64,000 nt of DNA from Sipunculus nudus (taxonomy: Eukaryota > Annelida > Sipuncula > Golfingiida > Sipunculidae), in NCBI GenBank assembly GCA_026874595.1, contig CM049307.1:3495579-3559578 (forward strand), given 5' to 3'. Both the position numbers and the translations under genes were made by a program. Below the pieces are notes generated by a model, which had not been told where the DNA came from, made no database searches, and was given only the letters and a program-made list of their open reading frames with translations. Shown here one piece after another: positions 51,374 to 63,476 of this stretch. The stretch's first letter is position 1, and every line of letters begins with the position of its first letter.

Positions 51374-51895
51374 AGACGACCATAGGTCGGGACTTGCCGG
51401 AAGTAGAAATTAGAAAGTCAAACTAACATACAACAAACAGCAGAAAGACAAAAAAACATTTGGAACAGGTAAAATGACCAACCCCTATTGTTTGGAAAAC
51501 ATAAGCACATCTTTATGTGGTTTTTCTGATTTTCAAAAGTCGCAGACGAGTAGACAGACAAACAGACGGACAGACAGAAAAAATTCCAGGTGAAGGTCGT
51601 GTACTCATGCCATACAAAATTGAAAGCATATATAAAATAAGCCACAGTCTATTCGAATAATTCTTCATACTTTGAATTTCATGAATTGTAACCTACATAA
51701 GGTCACCATGGTAAGGGAAGAACATGACAGAGTCACCAAGAGGATAAACGCATTAAATCTAGTTTCAGATGCTACAATCAAAGTTGTGACACAGTTTATA
51801 GTTTTGAAGATATAGTACAATAATGATTACTGCAGTGCCATCTCGTGGTTATTTTCCAAAATGATAAAAGTAAGCTTCGCGAAATTTTATTAGTA

Positions 51896-51942
<47 letters not shown>

Positions 51943-52240
51943 GATGTATAATTTATATTTAACCCCTACCCCTAATTGCAAACCGGATATCTGTCCCTGA
52001 TTTGACACACCCAACTGCAAATCGGGGATCCGTCCCTGATATTATAGTTGTGATTATGCTTACAAGCAACACTATCTCTGCATTCAGTAACATTTCGTGG
52101 AGCCTCTCTCTTTGTTTTTGATTTTTTTAAGGGATTATCTTTTACAACAGGTCATTAAGCTCTCAATGCACTGAAATCCTCAAAGTGCGGCCATACAAAG
52201 CATGAAAAGAGGCCACCACCAAAAGCACAGGTGGGATCAA
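51374..52240 (+). mobile_element. Truncated element P and degenerate repeat remnants
   Basis: Left end CGACCATAGGTCG, then the same lead-in as element I and an ACAG run (51,550-51,578). A diverged remnant keeps 'gtcaccatggtaag' (about 51,702) and a CTCF-like GTGCCATCTCGTGG (51,836-51,849). A (TTA)n run follows at 51,898-51,940, then a duplicated 'gtccctgat' block (51,991 and 52,031). No gene seen. Confidence 0.55.
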
Positions 52241-53836
52241 TCCGAATTGTGTCTTTTCATGGACCATCGCACATCCATAGAACAAAGCTCCAACTGTCAA
52301 ATGTAATGCCCCTGCCGTCATTTACTATCACATACTGCCATCGCTTATGGTCATGGTAATTGGATGTAATTTTTTTATTTGAAGTAAAAAGAGTAAAGAT
52401 TTGAAGAAACTTACAATATAATCATATAATGTGACCGAGAATGTTAGACGCTATCAAATGCTGAAAACTATAAGTCTTCCACATAAAAATAACAGAATAA
52501 TAGGTGTTTCTTTGAATGGTCCCATGTTCTCGTTTGACAAGAAATGGTGCGAGATATGACGAGATATTCACTTTTGTCACTTGAAACTAGTCAAATGATT
52601 CTTGAACAATAGAAAAATAAAATATCTAGCATGAAAATGACCGAGATAAAGACATTTGTTTGAAATCTAAAATATTCTCGTTTGGCGAGAGATGATACGA
52701 GATGTGGCGAGATTTGCAGTGTTATCATGTCCAGCTTCTGAAATGCTACCAAATGCTGAAAACTACTCCATTTTAACATTAACCGTGACCAAGCTATAAG
52801 CATTTCTGTGAAATCTCGTAATTTCTCGTTTGGCAATAAACCGAGCGAGATTTGACGGGACTTGCAATTAAATGGCTTAGAACCAAGAGAAAGCAGCCTA
52901 ATGCAAAAAACTAGACCCTTAAAACATAAATATTAACTGAGATAGAAGCCAAAAACTACATATTTTCAGATTGTCAAGTTTAACCCAAAAATTTGGTAAC
53001 CATGGCAACGGCCGCACAAGGCTATATGTCGGATGGAATAAGGCAATGATCCTAGTTTTAGATGCGACAAAAAAAATTGTTATTTGCTTAATATTTTTTA
53101 AGATATTGCGGAAAAATGATAGGTTGTAATGTTTCCAGTACCACGCCCCCTGGTGGCTATTTTCGAAAAATGAAAAAACAAGTTCGAGATAATACAGAAA
53201 AACAGAAAATATGTCACTTTCAGAACCTCAGCTTTAAAACTGCGACCTCTAAATCGTATTTAATGAAATCTTGAAAAGTCTCATTTGACGACAAATGGCA
53301 CGAGATTTTGCGAGACTTGCATTAATTTAGCACAGAGCGTATAAAATGCTACACAATGCAAAAAACTAGAGCTCTCTAACTTAAAAAATGAGAAATTTGG
53401 AGGGAAATTTTCGAATTTTCTGATTTTCCCCCAAAAATACGTTACCATGGAAACCATTGACCGGACATATTTGCTAGCACATGGAAAGCTAACATAATGA
53501 GGAATAAAATGAGCTACAGATTTAGCAGCTACGATTATTATTGACGAAGATATGAAGAAAAATCTGTTTTAAGAGTTTTTGGTAACCATGACCTTGACCT
53601 TTGAACGGTCATGGCCAAAAACAATAGGCTCCGAGAAGAACCGATTTTACACTTAATGTTAAATTTTCAGAGCGATTGCTTTAAAATTGTGGCTTGTAGC
53701 GCGCAGACATACAGACAGACAAACAAACAAACAAACAAACAAACAAACAAACAAACAAACAAACAAACAAACAAACAAACATACGGAACTGACCAACATA
53801 CTTGCCGAAATCTTTGATTCCGGCAAGTAACAAACT
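52241..53836 (+). mobile_element. Modular element R (diverged type, paralogue of J)
   Basis: Collinear with J throughout, with clear divergence. Type-2 CTCF-like site (53,142), GTTACCATGGAAAC (about 53,441, the closest match to the RFX consensus here), a long ACAA run (53,712-53,780) and a hairpin at 53,800-53,828 whose outer pair is A-T (ACTTGCC...GGCAAGT) rather than G-C. Confidence 0.68.
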
Positions 53837-55825
53837 AGACGACCATAGGTCGAACGCTTGCCGGAATTCGGAAGTGAAACACAGACTGACAGACAGAACA
53901 TATTGTCGGTTTTCTATTAATGGAATGACTCTCAGAGACATTGCTGAGAATATGTGGCCCGTAGAATGACATATGAGACAAAAGAACAGGCAAGCAGACA
54001 AAGCTGACAACAAAAGACGAACAGACAGACATACTGACTTTGTGAGACAAGATGACATAAGCTAGTTATTGAGAAGATTCAAAGGAAGAAAATGAGTTAA
54101 AATTTATGTAATTTAGATTTATAGTTTACGAGGTATGGCGAATTAATGATATACTTGGGAGGCGCGACTGTAGCGCCCTCTAGCAGACATATTCCGAAGA
54201 CGACAAATGCGTTTCGTATTATTAGTGTATGGCATGAGATGTCTCAGTTTCAAAAGGATTCTGTCAAAGCTGTGGCCTGTAGAATGCTTTATGTAAGGCG
54301 TAAGAACCAGCAAGCAGGCGATTTAGAGGATAACGGACAAACAGATGGACACACTGACCAAGTGACAGAAGATTGAAACCAGATGCCTTAATCAGGTTAT
54401 GGAGAAGACTCAAAGGAAGAAAATAAGCTATAGCTTATGTAACTGAGGCTTTGGGTGTAGAGTAATGGCCAATACAATGGGATGAGTGTGAGAGTCATGT
54501 GCAGCGCCCACTAGTGGCCATATCCGGAAAATGAAAAAATTATTTCTAGATATTAGTGTAAAACATAAGATGTAATAGTTTCAAAAGGATTCCATCAAAA
54601 CTGTGGCCTACAGAATGCTATATGTGAGACGCAAGAGCCAACAAGCAGGCGAATTTGAGGACAACTGACAAACAGACGAAAACACTGACAAAGTGACTCA
54701 AAATTGAGTCCAGATGACTTCTCCAGGTTATGGAGAAGACTCAAAGGAAGAAAAAAGCTACAGTTTATGTAACTGAGGTTTATAGTTTTGGAGATATTGC
54801 CAAAGCATGATATGTTGGGAGAGGTTCGAGTTCAGCGCCCCCTAGCGGCCATATCCGGAAAATGAAAAATTGGTTTCGAGATATTAGTGTAAGACTTAAG
54901 ATGTAATAGTTTCAAAAGGATTCTTTCAAAACTGTGGCCTGTAGAATGCTATATGTTAGACGCAAGAGCAAGCAGGCGAATTTGAGGACAACTGACAAAC
55001 AGACAGACACACTGACAAAGTGTCACAAAATTGTGACCAGATGACTACACTAGGTTATGGAGAAGACTCAGAGGAAGAAAATAAGCTATAGTTTATGTAA
55101 TTGAGGCTTATAATTTTGGAGATATGGCCAAAATATGATATGTTCGGGAGGTTCGCATCCAGCGCCCCCTAGCGGCCCTATTCAAAAAGTGAAAAAACGA
55201 TTTCGAGATACTAGTGTAGGACTTATAATATGTCAGTTTCAAAAAGATTCCTGCAATAATGTGGCCTTTGGCGCAAGATGAATGAAATCTCGAAATATCT
55301 CTATTCACGAGATATTTTACGAGATACTGCAAGACTTGTTATAAAATCTTGTAGTACTAGTTGAATGCTACCTGATGCAAAAAACTAGATCACTCTAGCT
55401 TTAAAACTGACAAAGTTAGAAAAATAAGATCCCTTATTTTCGAATATCATGACTTTTCCCCAAAAAATTGTAACCATGGTTACGGCAAATTTGAGTCAGC
55501 TACACACCAGATGACAGGCCTTGGAATGACGATTAAAATGAGCTATTGTTGAAGTAGATACGACTAACAGTCACAAAGATATGAAGAAAAAAACGTTTTG
55601 AGAAGTTTTGACGACCTTGACCTTGACCTTTGACCTATTTTAACCAAAAACAATAGGGCACCTAGAAATTATGTTTTCCAACATCCCTGTAAGTTTCAAG
55701 GTTATTGTGGCAAAATTGTGGCCAGGAGAGTGGTGACAAACAAACAAACAAACAGACAGACAGACAAACAGACATACGCAACTGACCAATATGCTTGCCG
55801 AAATCTTTGATTCCGGCAAGCAACA
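53837..55825 (+). mobile_element. Modular element S (330-bp core type)
   Basis: Relative of M with four core units, the last of a different subtype ('agcgccccctagcggcccta', 55,160). X-box-like palindrome (about 55,469), DR1 (55,624) and hairpin (55,793-55,821). Confidence 0.8.
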
Positions 55826-57528
55826 AGATGACCAGAGGTCACGCGCTTGCCGGAAATGGAATCATGAAAACGTGAAATCATGTTTTTTTCTCGCTTGACG
55901 AGATATAGTACGAGATTTGGCAAGACGAGCAGTTTTATTATGTCAAGACGGCCAAACGTTACGAAATGGCGAAAACTAGATCCGTCTAGCTGTAAAAGTC
56001 GCCGAGTTATAAGCATTTCCGTGTACTCTCGTGTTTTCTCGTTTGACGAGATATGGTGCAGGATTTGGCCAGTCTTGTAGATTTGTCATATCAAACTCTC
56101 TAAATGTTATGAAATGGCGAAAACTACATCTGTCTAGCTGTAAAAGTCGCCGAGTTATAAGCATTTCCGTGAAATCTCGTTTTTTTTCTCGTTTGACGAT
56201 AAACCGAGCGAAATTTGATGAGACTTGCAATTGAATGACTTAGAACCAAGGGGAAGCAGCCTTATGCAAAAAACTAGACCCTTGAAACATAAATATTAAC
56301 CGAGATAGAAGCCAAAAACTGCATATTTTCAGATCGTCAAGTTTAACCCACAGATTTGGTAACCATGGTAACGGCAGCACAAAGCTACATGTGCGGAGGA
56401 ATAAGCCAAAGTTCCTAGTTTAAGATACAACGATAAAAATTGTGCCATGTTTAAAATTATTTTAGATATTGCAGAAAAATGATATGTTACAGTGTTTCAG
56501 GTACCACGCCCCCTGGTGGCTATTGCCAAAAAATGAAAAACTGATTTCGAGATATTTATAAATAACACAAAATATATTAATTTCAAAGCCATTGTTAAAA
56601 AAATGCAACCTGTAGGTCATATTTAATGAAATCTCGAAGACTCTCGTTTGACGAGAAACGGTGCGAGATTTTGCAAGATTTTTGATTGGATCACCGAGAA
56701 CTCACCAAGGGCTACAAGATGCGAAAAAATTGACCTCTCCAGCATAAAAACTGACAGAGTTAGAAGCTGAAAACTTCATATTTTCAAAATTCAAAAGTTT
56801 TACCCCAAAAATAGAGAAATCTGGCAATAGCGCACTTTGGCACCTATGCGCAAAAATAAGCCCATGGACCCCAGTTGAAGGTGCTGTGATGGAAATGGCC
56901 CAATGTTTAATAGTTCTGGAGGTATAGCACCAAAACAAATTTTCATGTTTTTTCATCTGCAACGCCCCCTGGCGGCCATTTCCAAAATCTGAAAAAACAA
57001 TTTCGAGATATTCTTGTGCTACATAAAATATCTCAGAATCAGTACGATTGCTGCAAATTTGAAAAATATCACGAAATCCCATGATTCCTCTTCAAAAAAT
57101 GTAACCATGGTAACGGCAAATTTAAGTAAGCTACATGTCAAAAGTAAGGGCAGGTGATGACGAAAAAAATGAGCTATTGCAGAAATGGATAAGCCTATTT
57201 ATGGCGAAGTTATAGTGCAAAAACCGTTAACCATACCTGTCGTGACCTTGACCCTTGACCTTGGAGCAATGTTGACCAGAAACAATAGGGCACCTAGAAA
57301 TTGGTTTGTCAATCAAGCCTGTAAGTTTCAAGTTGATTGATGCAAAAGTGTGACCTGGAGAGTCGTGACAAACAAACAAACAAACAAACAAAAAGACAAA
57401 CAGACATACGCAACTGACGAACATGCTTGCCGAAATCGAAGATTTCCGGCAAGCAACAAACAGACAGACAAACAGACATACGCAACTGACCAATATGCTT
57501 GCGGAAATCGAAGATTTCCGGCAAGCAA
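55826..57528 (+). mobile_element. Modular element T (copy of N)
   Basis: Matches 48,459-50,161 at a constant 7,367-bp offset with few substitutions. Two tail hairpins (57,425-57,454 and 57,497-57,526). Confidence 0.8.
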
Positions 57529-58744
57529 TAAAGTATGGACTGTGCCTCCAACATGTATGATCATAGATGGGGCCCGGAGAGGCCGTCACGGACCGCTGCA
57601 CACGCCGGCCGCCCACCGTAAGGACCCTGCCGCCACTTGCGGCGACGGCGAGTGTCTTCGTGGTATGGCGAAAAACGGCGCGAGATTTGACGAGACTAAC
57701 AATGTGACCCCTGAATGTGACTGCGAGTGTCAGCCGCTATCCAGCGCTGCAAACCATGTGTCTGTAGCGTGAAAAATGACAGAATTATAGGCATTTCTTT
57801 GAATGGTCACGTGTTCTCGTTTCACGAGAAACGGTGCGAGATATGACGAGACTTGCGATTGAACGGCTTAGAACTAGAGGGATGCTGTCTAACGCCAAAA
57901 ACCAGACCTTTCTATCGCAAATATCAACAGAGATAGAATCTGGAAAACTCCGAATTTTCAGATTGTCAAGTTTTACCCCAAAATTTGGTAACCATGGTAA
58001 CGGCAGCACAAAGCAACATGTGCGAAGAGATAAGCCAATGTTCCTAGTTTCAGATACGACCAAAAAAAATGGTGTCACGTTTAATATTTTTTGAGATATT
58101 GCAGAAAAATGACATGTTACAGTGTTTCATGTACCACGCCCCCTGGTGGCTATTTCCAAAAAATGGAAAACTGATTTCGAGATATTTATAAATAACACAA
58201 AATATATCAATTTCAAAGCCATTGTTAAAAAAATGCAACCTGTAGGTCATATTTAATGAAATCTCGAAGACTCTCGTTTGACGAGAAATGGTGCGAGATT
58301 TGGCGAGACTTTCAGTTTTATCCTGTCAAGCTGCCCATAAGGTACATAATGACCAAAACCAGACGTCTGTAGCTTAAAAATTGACAAAGTTACAAAAAAT
58401 GGTCGTGTTATTTCCAATTTCCATGATTTTTGCCCAAAAAATGTAACCATGGTAACGGCAAATTTAAGTAAGCTACATGTCAAAAGAAAGGCCAGGTGAT
58501 GACGAAAAAAATGAGCTATTGCAGAAGTGGATAAGTCTATTTACGGCGAAGTTATAGTGCAAAAACCGTTAACCATACCTGTCGTGACCTTGACCCTTGA
58601 CCTTGGAGCAATGTTGACCAAAAACAATAGGGCACCTAGAAATTACGTTTTCGAACATCCCTGTAAGTTTCAAGGTTATTGTGGCAAAATTGTGGCCAGG
58701 AGAGTGGTGACAAACAAACAAACAAACAAACAAACAAACAAACT
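57529..58744 (+). mobile_element. Modular element O2 (GC-block type)
   Basis: Copy of O at a 7,367-bp offset, with GC-rich block (57,529-57,738), X-box-like sites (about 57,988 and 58,444), type-2 CTCF-like site (58,134) and terminal (ACAA)n. Confidence 0.8.
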
Positions 58745-60674
58745 AGACGACCATAGGTCGAACGCTTGCCGGAATTCGGAAGTGAAAAATCAGACGGACG
58801 GACAGAACATATTGTCGGTTTTCTATTAATGGAATGACTCTCAGAGACATTGCTGAGAATATGTGACCCGTAGAATGACATATGAGACAAAAGAACAGGC
58901 AAGCAGACAAAGCTGACAACAAAAGACGAACAGACAGACATAGTGACTTTGTGAGACAAGATTGACACCAGATGACATAAGCTAGTTATTGAGAAGATTC
59001 AAAGGAAGAAATTGAGTTATTATTTATGTAATTTAGATTTATAGTTTACGAGGTATGGCGAATTAATGATATACTTGGGAGGCTCGACTGTAGCGCCCTC
59101 TAGCAGACATATTCCGAAGACGACAAATGCGTTTCGTATTATTAGTGTATGACATGAGATGTCTCAGTTTCAAAAGGATTCCGTCAAAGCTGTGGCCTGT
59201 AGAATGCTATATGTAAGGCGTAAGAACCAGCAAGCAGGCGACTTTAAGGATAACGGACAAACAGATGGACACACTGACAAAGTGACAGAAGATTGAAACC
59301 AGATGCCTTAATCAGTTTATGGAGAAGACTCAACGGAAGAAAATAAGCTATAGCTTATGTAACTGAGGCTTTGGGTGTAGAGTTATGGCCAATACAATGG
59401 TATATGTGTGAGAGTCATGTGCAACGCCCACTAGTGGCCATATCCGGAAAATGAAAAATTTATTTCTAGATATTAGTGTAAGACATAAGATGTAATAGTT
59501 TCAAAAGGATTCCGTCAAAACTGTGGCCTACAGAATGCTATATGTGAGACGCAAGAGCCAACAAGCAGGCGAATTTGAAGACAACTGACAAACAGACGAA
59601 AACACTGACAAAGTGACTCAAAATTGAGTCCAGATGACTTCTCCAGGTTATTGAGAAGACTCAAAGGAAGAAAAAAGCTACAGTTTATGTAACTGAGGTT
59701 TATAGTTTTGGAGATATTGCCAAAGCATGATATGTTGGGAGAGGTTCGAGTTCAGCGCCCCCTAGCGGCCATATCCGGAAAATGAAAAATTGGTTTCGAG
59801 ATATTAGTGTAAGACTTAAGATGTAATAGTTTCAAAAGGATTCTTTCAAAACTGTGGCCTGTAGAATGCTATATGTTAGACGCAAGAGCAAGCACGCGAA
59901 TTTGAGGACAACTGACAAACAGACAGACACACTGACAAAGTGTCACAAAATTGTGACCAGATGACTACACTAGGTTATGGAGAAGACTCAGAAGAAGAAA
60001 ATAAGCTATAGTTTATGTGATTGAGGCTTATAATTTTGGAGATATGGCCAAAATATGATATGTTCTGGAGGTTCGCATCCAGCGCCCCCTAGCGGCCCTA
60101 TTCAAAAAGTGAAAAAACTATTTCGAGATACTAGTGTAGGACTTATAATATGTCAGTTTCAAAAAGATTCCTGCAATAATGTGGCCTTTGGCGCAAGATG
60201 AATGAAATCTCGAAATATCTCTATTTACGAGATATTTTACGAGATACCGCAAGACTTGTAATAAAATCTTGTAGTACTAGTTGAATGCTACCTGATGCAA
60301 AAAACTAGATCACTCTAGCTTTAAAACTGACAAAGTTAGAAAAATAAGACCCCTTATTTTCGAATATTATTTCTTTTCCCCCAAAACTTGTAACCATGGT
60401 TACGGCAAATTTGAGTCAGCTACACACCAGATGACAGGCCTTGGAATGACGATTAAAATGAGCTATTGTTGAAGTAGATACGGCTAATAGTCACAAAGAT
60501 ATGAAGAAAAAACGGTTTTGGGAAGATTTGACGACCTTGACCTTGACCTTTCACCTATTTTAACCAAAAACAATAGGGCACCTAGAAATTATGTTTTTCA
60601 TCATCCCTGTAAGTTTCAAGGTTATTGTGGCAAAATTGTGGCCAGGAGAGTGGTGACAAACAAACAAACAAACA
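58745..60674 (+). mobile_element. Modular element U (330-bp core type)
   Basis: Starts AGACGACCATAGGTCGAACG. CTCF-like sites near 59,094, 59,423, 59,753 and 60,081. X-box-like site (about 60,390). The receptor block has mutated to GACCTTTCACC, so DR1 is lost. Ends in (ACAA)n without a hairpin. Confidence 0.8.
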
Positions 60675-63476
60675 AGATGACCAGAGGTCACGCGCTTGCC
60701 GGAAATTGAAATGATACAGACAGATAGACAGAGAGTGCATGTAGAAACAGTCATATGAATGAGCAACATTGTGGGGGCAGCAGAAACGGATAATATGTTT
60801 ATTTATGCATGCTGACCTTTAACAGCTGCATATCTTTCTAGTGTAAAAGGGACCAAGTTCAAAATTTTTTCATGAAATCCCGTTAATCTCGTTTGACAAG
60901 AAGCAGTGAGACGTTTTCAAGTTTGTCATGTCAAGCTAGCCAAATGATATGAAATGCCGTAAACTAGACCTGTCTAGCTATAAAAGCCGCTGAGTTATAA
61001 GCATTTGCATGAAATCTCGTGTTTTCTCGTTTGACGGGAAATGGTGCGAGCTGTGGCGAGATTTCCAGTTTTGTCATGTCAGGTTTGTCAAATATTACAA
61101 AATGCCGGAAACTAGACCTGTCTAGCTGCAAAAGTCGCCGTGTTATCAGCATTTACGTGAAATCATGGTTTTTTTCTCGCTTGACGAGATATAGTACGAG
61201 ATTTGGCAAGACGAGCAGTTTTGTTATGTCAAGACGGCCAAACGTTACGAAATGGCGAAAACTAGATCCGTCTAGCTGTAAAAGTCGCCAAGTTATAAGC
61301 ATTTCCGTGTACTCTCGTGTTTTCTCGTTTGACGAGATATGGTGCAGGATTTGGCCAGTCTTGTAGATTTGTCATATCAAACTCTCCAAATGTTATGAAA
61401 TGGCGAAAACTACATCTGTCTAGCTGTAAACGTCGCCGAGTTATTAGCATTTCTGTGAAATCTCCTTTTTTATCGTTTGACGAGATATGGTGCGAGATGT
61501 GACCAGTCTTGCAGGTTTGTCATGTCAAGCCGTCCAAATGTTAATGAATGCCAAAAACTAGACCTGTCTAGCCGTGAAAGTCGCCGACTTATATGCATTT
61601 CTGTGAAATCTCGTTTTTCCACATTTGACCAGATATAGTGCGAGATTTCGCCAAGTATCGCAGTTTTACTATGTCAAGTTGGCCAAATGTTACCAAATGC
61701 CAAAAACTAGACCTGAGTAGCTGTAAAAGTCGCCTAGTTATAAGCATTTCCATGATATCTCTTTTTTTCTCGCTTGACGAGATATGATGCGAGATTTGGC
61801 CTGATTTCTTTTCTGGCGTGTCAAGCTGGTCATATGTTATGAAATGCCGAAAACTAGACCTGTGTAGCTGTAAAAGTCGCCGAGTTATAAGCATTTCCGT
61901 GAAATCTCGTTTTTTCTCGTTTGACGATAAACCGAGCGAAATTTGACGAGACTTGCAATTGAATGACTTAGAACCAAGGGAAGCAGCCTTATGCAAAAAA
62001 CTAGACCCTTGAAACATAAATATTAACCGAGATAGAAGCCAAAAACTGCAATTTTCAGATCGTCAAGTTTAACCCACAAATTTGGTAACCATGGTAACGA
62101 CAGCACAAAGCTACATGTGCGGAGGAATAAGCCAATGTTCCTAGTTTAAGATAAAACGATAAAAATTGTGCCATGTTTAAAATTATTTTAGATATTGCAG
62201 AAAAATGATATCTTACAGTGTTTCAGGTACCACGCCCCCTGGTGGCTATTTCCAAAAAATGAAAAACTGATTTCGAGATATTTATAAATAACACAAAATA
62301 TATCAATTTCAAAGCCATTGTTAAAAAAATGCAACCTGTAGCTCATATTTAATGAAATCTCGAAGACTCTCGTTTGACGAGAAACGGTGCGAGATTTTGC
62401 AAGATTTTTGATTGGATCACCGAGAACTCACCAAGGGCTACAAGATGCAAAAAAATTGACCTCTCCAGCATAAAAACTGACAGAGTTAGAAGCTGAAAAC
62501 TGCATATTTTCAAAATTCAAAATTTTACCCCAAAAATAGAGAAATCTGGCAATAGCGCAGTTTGGCACCTATGCGCAAAAATAAGCCCATGGACCCCACT
62601 TGAAGGTGCTGTGATGGAAATGGCCCAATGTTTAATAGTTCTGGAGGTATAGCACCAAAACAAATTTTCATGTTTTTTCATCTGCAACGCCCCCTGGCGG
62701 CCATTTCCAAAATCTGAAAAAACAGTTTCGAGATATTCTTGTGTTACATAAAATATCTCAGAATCAGTACGATTGCTGCAAATTTGAAAAATATCACAAA
62801 ATTCCATGATTTCTCCCCAAAATTGCGTAACCATGGTAACAGCAAATTCAAGTAAGCTACATGTCAAAAGAAAGGCCAGGTGATGACGAAAAAAATGAGC
62901 TATTGCAGAAGTGGATAAGCCTATTTATGGCGAAGTTATAGTGCAAAAACCGTTAACCATACCTGTCGTGACCTTGACCCTTGACCTTGGAGCAATGTTG
63001 ACCAAAAACAATAGGGCACCTAGAAATTACGTTTTCGAACATCCCTGTAAGTTTCAAGGTTATTGTGGCAAAATTGTGGCCAGGAGAGTGGTGACAAACA
63101 AACAAACAAACAGACAGACAGACAAACAGACATACGCAACTGACCAATATGCTTGCGGAAATCGAAGATTTCCGGCAAGCAACAAACAGACAGACAAACA
63201 GACATACGCAACTGACCAATATGCTTGCCGAAATCTTTGATTCCGGCAAGCAACAAACAGACAGACAAACAGACATACTCAACTGACCAATATGCTTGCC
63301 GAAATCTTTGATTCCGGCAAGCAACAAACAGACAAACAGACAAACAGACATACGCAACTGACGAACATGCTTGCGGAAATCGAAGATTTCCGGCAAGCAA
63401 CAAACAGACAGACAGACAAACAGACATACGCAACTGACCAATATGCTTGCGGAAATCGAAGATTTCCGGCAAGCAA
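60675..63476 (+). mobile_element. Modular element V (148-bp core type) with five tail hairpins
   Basis: Full lead-in and monomers as in C and E, type-2 (62,230) and type-3 (62,685) CTCF-like sites and X-box-like sites (about 62,086 and 62,828). The site corresponding to the transposon insertion in C is empty here ('aaaatatatcaatttc', 62,296). Confidence 0.8.
63100..63474 (+). repeat. Tandem microsatellite-hairpin tail array, five units
   Basis: Hairpins at 63,151, 63,223, 63,294, 63,369 and 63,445, spaced 71-76 bp, with loop types GAA, TTT, TTT, GAA, GAA. This is the longest array in the window. Open frames across it are microsatellite translations. Confidence 0.93.
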
